A stretch of DNA of 17,496 nucleotides. Source: CAYVQB01 sp964453985. GTDB lineage: Bacteria > Babelota > Babeliae > Babelales > UASB340. A program made the translations under genes and the position numbers. Each line of letters opens with the position of its first letter. Position 1 is the first letter of the stretch. Location: positions 1 to 17,496 of the forward strand of contig CAYVQB010000019.1 in the NCBI GenBank assembly GCA_964453985.1, in the 5' to 3' direction. Below, piece after piece: positions 14,931-17,496 of the stretch. The notes under the pieces were generated by a model. The model made no database searches. It was not told where the DNA came from and saw nothing but the letters and a program-made list of their open reading frames with translations.

Positions 14931-15386
14931 ATGACAAAAGAACGATTTAAATTAATGCCTGCAGTTTGTGTAATTTTAAAAAAAGATAATAAAATCTTAT
15001 TGAACAAAAGACAAAATACAGGCTTTCAAGACGGAACATATGGGATTATAGGTGGAGGTGTTGACGGAAACGAAACTGTTCGTCAAGCAGCCGTAAGGGA
15101 AATTGAAGAAGAAATTGGAGTTAACGTAAAAGAAGAAGATTTAAAAATTGTTCATGTACTTCATACAAAATCAGAGCGACCTGATGATCCGTCAGGAGAA
15201 TGCGTAGTCTTCTTTTTTGAAACAGAAAAATGGGAAGGTGAACCGCAAAACATGGAGCCTGAAAAGCATGAATGTATAAAATGGTTTGATGTAAATGATC
15301 TACCGGAAAATCTTATGCCAGCAGGTAATCAAGCTTTGGATAAAATTAAAAAAGAAGAGTTTTATAGCGAATTCGGCTGGGATTAA
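14931..15386 (+). CDS. Nudix hydrolase (intact Nudix box)
   Basis: A 151-residue enzyme with a textbook Nudix box from G42 to V64: G42, E48, R56-E57, E60-E61 and G63 all fall at the right spacing, so Mg2+-dependent cleavage of a nucleoside-diphosphate-linked substrate is expected. The domain begins with PAVCVILKKDNKILLNKRQ and continues to VVFFFETEKW and IKWFDVNDLPENL, the usual later strands. It resembles MutT/NUDT15-like pyrophosphatases that clean up damaged NTPs, but the substrate is not fixed by the motif. AAAGAG is the only ribosome-site candidate upstream. It is followed after two bases by the pentapeptide gene. It contrasts with the two secreted Nudix-like proteins nearby, which lack the box. 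Confidence 0.93.
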   Translation: MTKERFKLMPAVCVILKKDNKILLNKRQNTGFQDGTYGIIGGGVDGNETVRQAAVREIEEEIGVNVKEEDLKIVHVLHTKSERPDDPSGECVVFFFETEKWEGEPQNMEPEKHECIKWFDVNDLPENLMPAGNQALDKIKKEEFYSEFGWD

Positions 15387-15388
15387 TA

Positions 15389-15979
15389 ATGGCTACACAC
15401 CCAATTCCACAAACAGATAATGAAGACAAAGTATTTAAAACATTAGATTTATCAAATGTATCACTGGCAGAATATTATTTTACAGGATGCACTTTTGAAA
15501 ATTGCAATTTTATGGATAGCATCTGGAATAAAACCCAATTTTGTTCCTGTACATTTAAAAAATGCAATATCAGTCTTGTAAAAGTAGATAAATCCCATTT
15601 GCAAGATGCTACATTCGATGAATGCAAGATTGCTGGAATAGAGTTTCATAAATGCAATAAAACCTTCTTTGATATTAACATCAAAAATAGCATTCTTATG
15701 AATTGCAATTTTTCTGACCTCACAATGAAAAGCTCCTATTTTACCAATAACAAAGCTAAAGAATGCTACTTTAAAAACACAGAGCTTATTGAGATCAACT
15801 TTGCAAACACTGATTTACAAGACTCTGTTTTTCATAATTGCAACCTGAACAAGTCTGACTTTAGTCTCGCAAAAAATTATGCTATCAATCTTCAAATAAA
15901 CAAAACAAAAAAGACAAAATTCTCTTACCCTGAAGTCATAAGCCTTTTGAACTACTTTGATATCATAATTACGGACTAA
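15389..15979 (+). CDS. Pentapeptide-repeat protein (Qnr/MfpA/McbG-like)
   Basis: A 196-residue protein made almost wholly of pentapeptide repeats. From about 24 to 165 the pattern [A/C/N/S]-[x]-[F/L/I]-[x]-[x] recurs (CTFEN CNFMD, CTFKK CNISL, ATFDE CKIAG, NCNFSDL, TDLQDSVFHNCNLNKSDFSL), giving a right-handed beta-helix. The C-terminal KTKFSYPEVISLLNYFDI (about 175-192) resembles the helical dimerisation end seen in Qnr- and McbG-type proteins, which mimic DNA and protect gyrase from quinolones or microcin B17. Many pentapeptide proteins have no known role, so gyrase protection is only a possibility. The start ATG is two bases after the Nudix stop; no strong ribosome site is seen, so translation is probably coupled. 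Last gene of the operon. Confidence 0.83.
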   Translation: MATHPIPQTDNEDKVFKTLDLSNVSLAEYYFTGCTFENCNFMDSIWNKTQFCSCTFKKCNISLVKVDKSHLQDATFDECKIAGIEFHKCNKTFFDINIKNSILMNCNFSDLTMKSSYFTNNKAKECYFKNTELIEINFANTDLQDSVFHNCNLNKSDFSLAKNYAINLQINKTKKTKFSYPEVISLLNYFDIIITD

Positions 15980-16049
15980 AGAGGCAAAAACAATAATTGA
16001 AGACAAATATCTTGCTGCAATGATAATATTAGGTTAACCAAAAGTGTAA

Positions 16050-16079
16050 TTTAGTGAGTTTTCTTCAAAATTCACTAAA
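16050..16079 (+). other. Strong 13-bp hairpin downstream of the pentapeptide gene
   Basis: TTTAGTGAGTTTT (16050-16062) pairs with AAAATTCACTAAA (16067-16079) with one G-U and twelve Watson-Crick pairs and the four-base loop CTTC. It starts 71 bases after the stop and is not followed by a T-run, so it is not a standard terminator. It may stabilise the 3' end of the upstream message or act as an operator, since the TTGCAA of a possible promoter starts four bases later. The rest of the 249-base gap holds a promoter and a terminator-type hairpin (both listed); 15980-16049 shows nothing notable. Confidence 0.55.
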
Positions 16080-16091
16080 ACCTTGCAAAAG

Positions 16092-16121
16092 TTCACATTT
16101 TTAATAGAATAGACATATAAT
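16092..16121 (+). promoter_or_regulatory. Promoter ahead of the ATP/ADP translocase
   Basis: TTCACA (16092-16097, five of six to consensus), an 18-base spacer and a perfect TATAAT (16116-16121). A second, weaker overlapping set is TTGCAA (16083-16088) with TAGAAT (16105-16110) at 16-base spacing. The predicted start, near 16128, lies just before the 16-bp hairpin, so the hairpin would form the very 5' end of the transcript. I see no alternative promoter between the hairpin and the translocase start at 16229. Confidence 0.55.
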
Positions 16122-16133
16122 TAAGTTATTTTG

Positions 16134-16195
16134 AAAATAAAGAAGGTCATATTCAAAAATTTTTTTTTGGCTATGACCTTCTTTATTTTTTTTTA
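16134..16195 (+). terminator. 16-18-bp terminator-type hairpin, possible leader attenuator of the translocase
   Basis: AATAAAGAAGGTCATA (16136-16151) and its exact reverse complement (16172-16187) form a 16-bp perfect stem, extendable outward by two A-T pairs, around a 20-base loop rich in A and T. A T-run starts at 16186 and continues, with one A at 16185 and another at 16194, into the next bases. It could end the pentapeptide operon, or attenuate the translocase transcript made from the promoter at 16092-16121. AAAATAA (16134-16140) can alternatively pair with TTATTTT (16126-16132), which would open the base of the stem. Confidence 0.75.
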
Positions 16196-16228
16196 TTTCA
16201 ACTATTTTTATTTAACAGGACATAATTA

Positions 16229-17496
16229 ATGCTTTCAAAAATAGCCCGAATTTTATGGGGCGATGTAACTAAAGAACAATATAAAAAATTTGGAATACTA
16301 GCTGCTGCATTCTTCTTTGTAATAGGTTCCTACTGGATGGTCAGAACCATGAAGAGTGCAATCTTTTGTAAGGTGGTAGGCAGTGTTTACTTGCCATATG
16401 CAAAAATAGTATCTCTAGTCTTTATGATATTTTTGGTGCTGTTTTATAGTAAATTGGTCGATTTATTTTCTAGGCACAGGCTTGTCTACTTAATGACCAT
16501 TACTTATGGCTTCTTATATTTATTAATAACCTATATGCTAATGCACCCAACAATTGGTTTATCAAATACTGTAGCAAGTAAATATAGACTATTTGGCTGG
16601 ATCACATATCTTGTGATAGAAAGCTTTGGGTCTTTAGTTATAGCATTGTTCTGGTCCTTTGTTGCAAGCTCTATGGACACACAAAATGCAAAAAAAGGTT
16701 ATCCCGTTATTCTTTTTGGATCCCAATTTGGATCAGTCCTGGGAAACGTAGTCAACCTACAAGCTTCAAAATTAGGCATACCTCTACTATTTTTCATAGC
16801 AAGTATAGCAGTATTTATTGTGCCAATATTCATTAAAATATTCATGAAATATTTTGGTGATACAATGCCATCAATACCAAAAGAAGAAAAGAAATCCACT
16901 GGACCTATTGAAGGGTTAAAGCTACTTGTAACAAAAAAGTATTTAATGGGAATTTTAGGGGTATCAACCCTTTATGAAATTATAGCAACAATCTTAGACT
17001 ACAGAATGAACTTCTTGGCAAACCAAGCATATGCAACGGCTGAAAAGCTAACCGAATTTTTAGCTATCTATGGCTTTGCTGCAACCCTCATGGCCTTAAT
17101 CTTTATTATTGTGGGCACAAGTTTTTTTATGAGAAGACTAGGCCTAACTTTCTGCTTAGTTCTATATCCAATAATTGTTGGATTCTTTGTTGTTACTACA
17201 TGGTTTTATCCTACATTATGGAGCCTACTTATTGCCATGGTAGCACTAAAAGGTCTGAGCTTTTCACTTAACAATCCAAGTAAAGAAATCATGTATATTC
17301 CTACAAGCAAAGACATCAAATTCAAGACTAAAAGTTGGATCGATTGTTTTGGTCAAAGAACGGCGAAAGGTGCCGGCTCTGCTATAAGCGTCTCCATGCC
17401 TGTCATGACAAATCTCATAGTTTACGGTTCACTTATATCTTTAGGTATTGTTGGGGTCTGGATCGCCATTGCATTTTTTGTTGGAAATACTAACAA
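16229..17496 (+). CDS. tlc: ATP/ADP translocase (NTT/Tlc family), 3' end beyond the window
   Basis: An open frame from ATG 16229 to the window end without a stop: 422 codons, about four-fifths of a typical 480-530-residue transporter with about 12 membrane segments. AGGA at 16217-16220 is the ribosome site. The start MLSKIARILWG and the early helices (GSYWMVRTMKSAIF) resemble the N-terminus of the family. The strongest block is SFSLNNPSKEIMYIP (344-358), which corresponds to the [KY]-SL-x-[DN]-P-[ST]-KE-M-x-[YF]-IP signature of NTT proteins, followed by WIDCFGQRTAKGAGSA (370-385). Members exchange host ATP for ADP or import other nucleotides, and are found in intracellular bacteria and plastids. 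The exact substrate (ATP/ADP or NTPs) is not readable. Confidence 0.92.
   Translation, partial: MLSKIARILWGDVTKEQYKKFGILAAAFFFVIGSYWMVRTMKSAIFCKVVGSVYLPYAKIVSLVFMIFLVLFYSKLVDLFSRHRLVYLMTITYGFLYLLITYMLMHPTIGLSNTVASKYRLFGWITYLVIESFGSLVIALFWSFVASSMDTQNAKKGYPVILFGSQFGSVLGNVVNLQASKLGIPLLFFIASIAVFIVPIFIKIFMKYFGDTMPSIPKEEKKSTGPIEGLKLLVTKKYLMGILGVSTLYEIIATILDYRMNFLANQAYATAEKLTEFLAIYGFAATLMALIFIIVGTSFFMRRLGLTFCLVLYPIIVGFFVVTTWFYPTLWSLLIAMVALKGLSFSLNNPSKEIMYIPTSKDIKFKTKSWIDCFGQRTAKGAGSAISVSMPVMTNLIVYGSLISLGIVGVWIAIAFFVGNTN

Noticed and set aside
16699..16899. Minus-strand 66-residue frame within the translocase
   Set aside because: Opposite strand of the translocase coding region; no independent support.
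1..17496. tRNA, rRNA, CRISPR arrays, insertion sequences or prophage genes
   Set aside because: No cloverleaf, rRNA-like block, regular repeat-spacer series, transposase or integrase motif was seen.

Overview
The window is AT-rich, gene-dense bacterial DNA with short intergenic gaps, Shine-Dalgarno sites of the AGGAG/AAGG type and many coupled stop/start overlaps (ATGA, TGATG). The right edge carries the first about 422 codons of an ATP/ADP translocase of the NTT/Tlc family. This transporter is typical of bacteria living inside eukaryotic cells (Chlamydiota, Rickettsiales, Dependentiae/TM6, plastid relatives). With the amino-acid uptake block at the left edge, this suggests a host-dependent bacterium. 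Dependentiae (TM6) is my best guess from style, but nothing here proves the phylum. No rRNA, tRNA, IS element or CRISPR array was seen.

Layout. (1) 15-3434, plus strand: a nutrient-import operon with an APC-type amino-acid transporter, then a complete polar-amino-acid ABC importer (substrate-binding protein, permease, ATPase) with overlapping ends. (2) 3451-7782, minus strand, read right to left: an acidic protein with a Cys-rich tail, a one-cluster ferredoxin, a fatty-acyl-CoA ligase (FadD-like), a CNNM/CorC-type CBS-domain membrane protein, and a Phd/YefM-RelE-like toxin-antitoxin pair at the end of the run. A sigma70-like promoter lies ahead of the first gene. (3) 8012-10463, plus strand: two tandem, diverged paralogues with signal peptides. 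They look like double Nudix-fold proteins without a usable Nudix box, and they are the most novel part of the window. (4) 10522-12942: a tight operon of an EamA/DMT transporter, a chloramphenicol-phosphotransferase-like P-loop kinase with a lipoprotein-like N-terminus, and an ANT(6)-like aminoglycoside nucleotidyltransferase, ending at a small terminator. (5) 13048-13628: a second toxin-antitoxin pair (AbrB-like antitoxin and RelE/ParE-fold toxin) with its own promoter. (6) 13651-15979: an operon of a SAM methyltransferase, a RimJ/RimL-like GNAT acetyltransferase, an intact Nudix hydrolase and a Qnr/MfpA-like pentapeptide-repeat protein. (7) 15980-16228: a structured leader with a 13-bp hairpin, a good promoter and a 16-bp perfect terminator-type hairpin, just before the nucleotide transporter gene that runs off the window.

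Together, blocks 1 and 7 are nutrient and energy import from a host. Blocks 4 and 6 hold five relatives of antibiotic-resistance families (efflux, phosphorylation, adenylylation, acetylation, gyrase protection) plus small-molecule housekeeping enzymes. This could be a defence or self-protection island, or a set of repurposed small-molecule-modifying enzymes. Functions are inferred from sequence motifs only.
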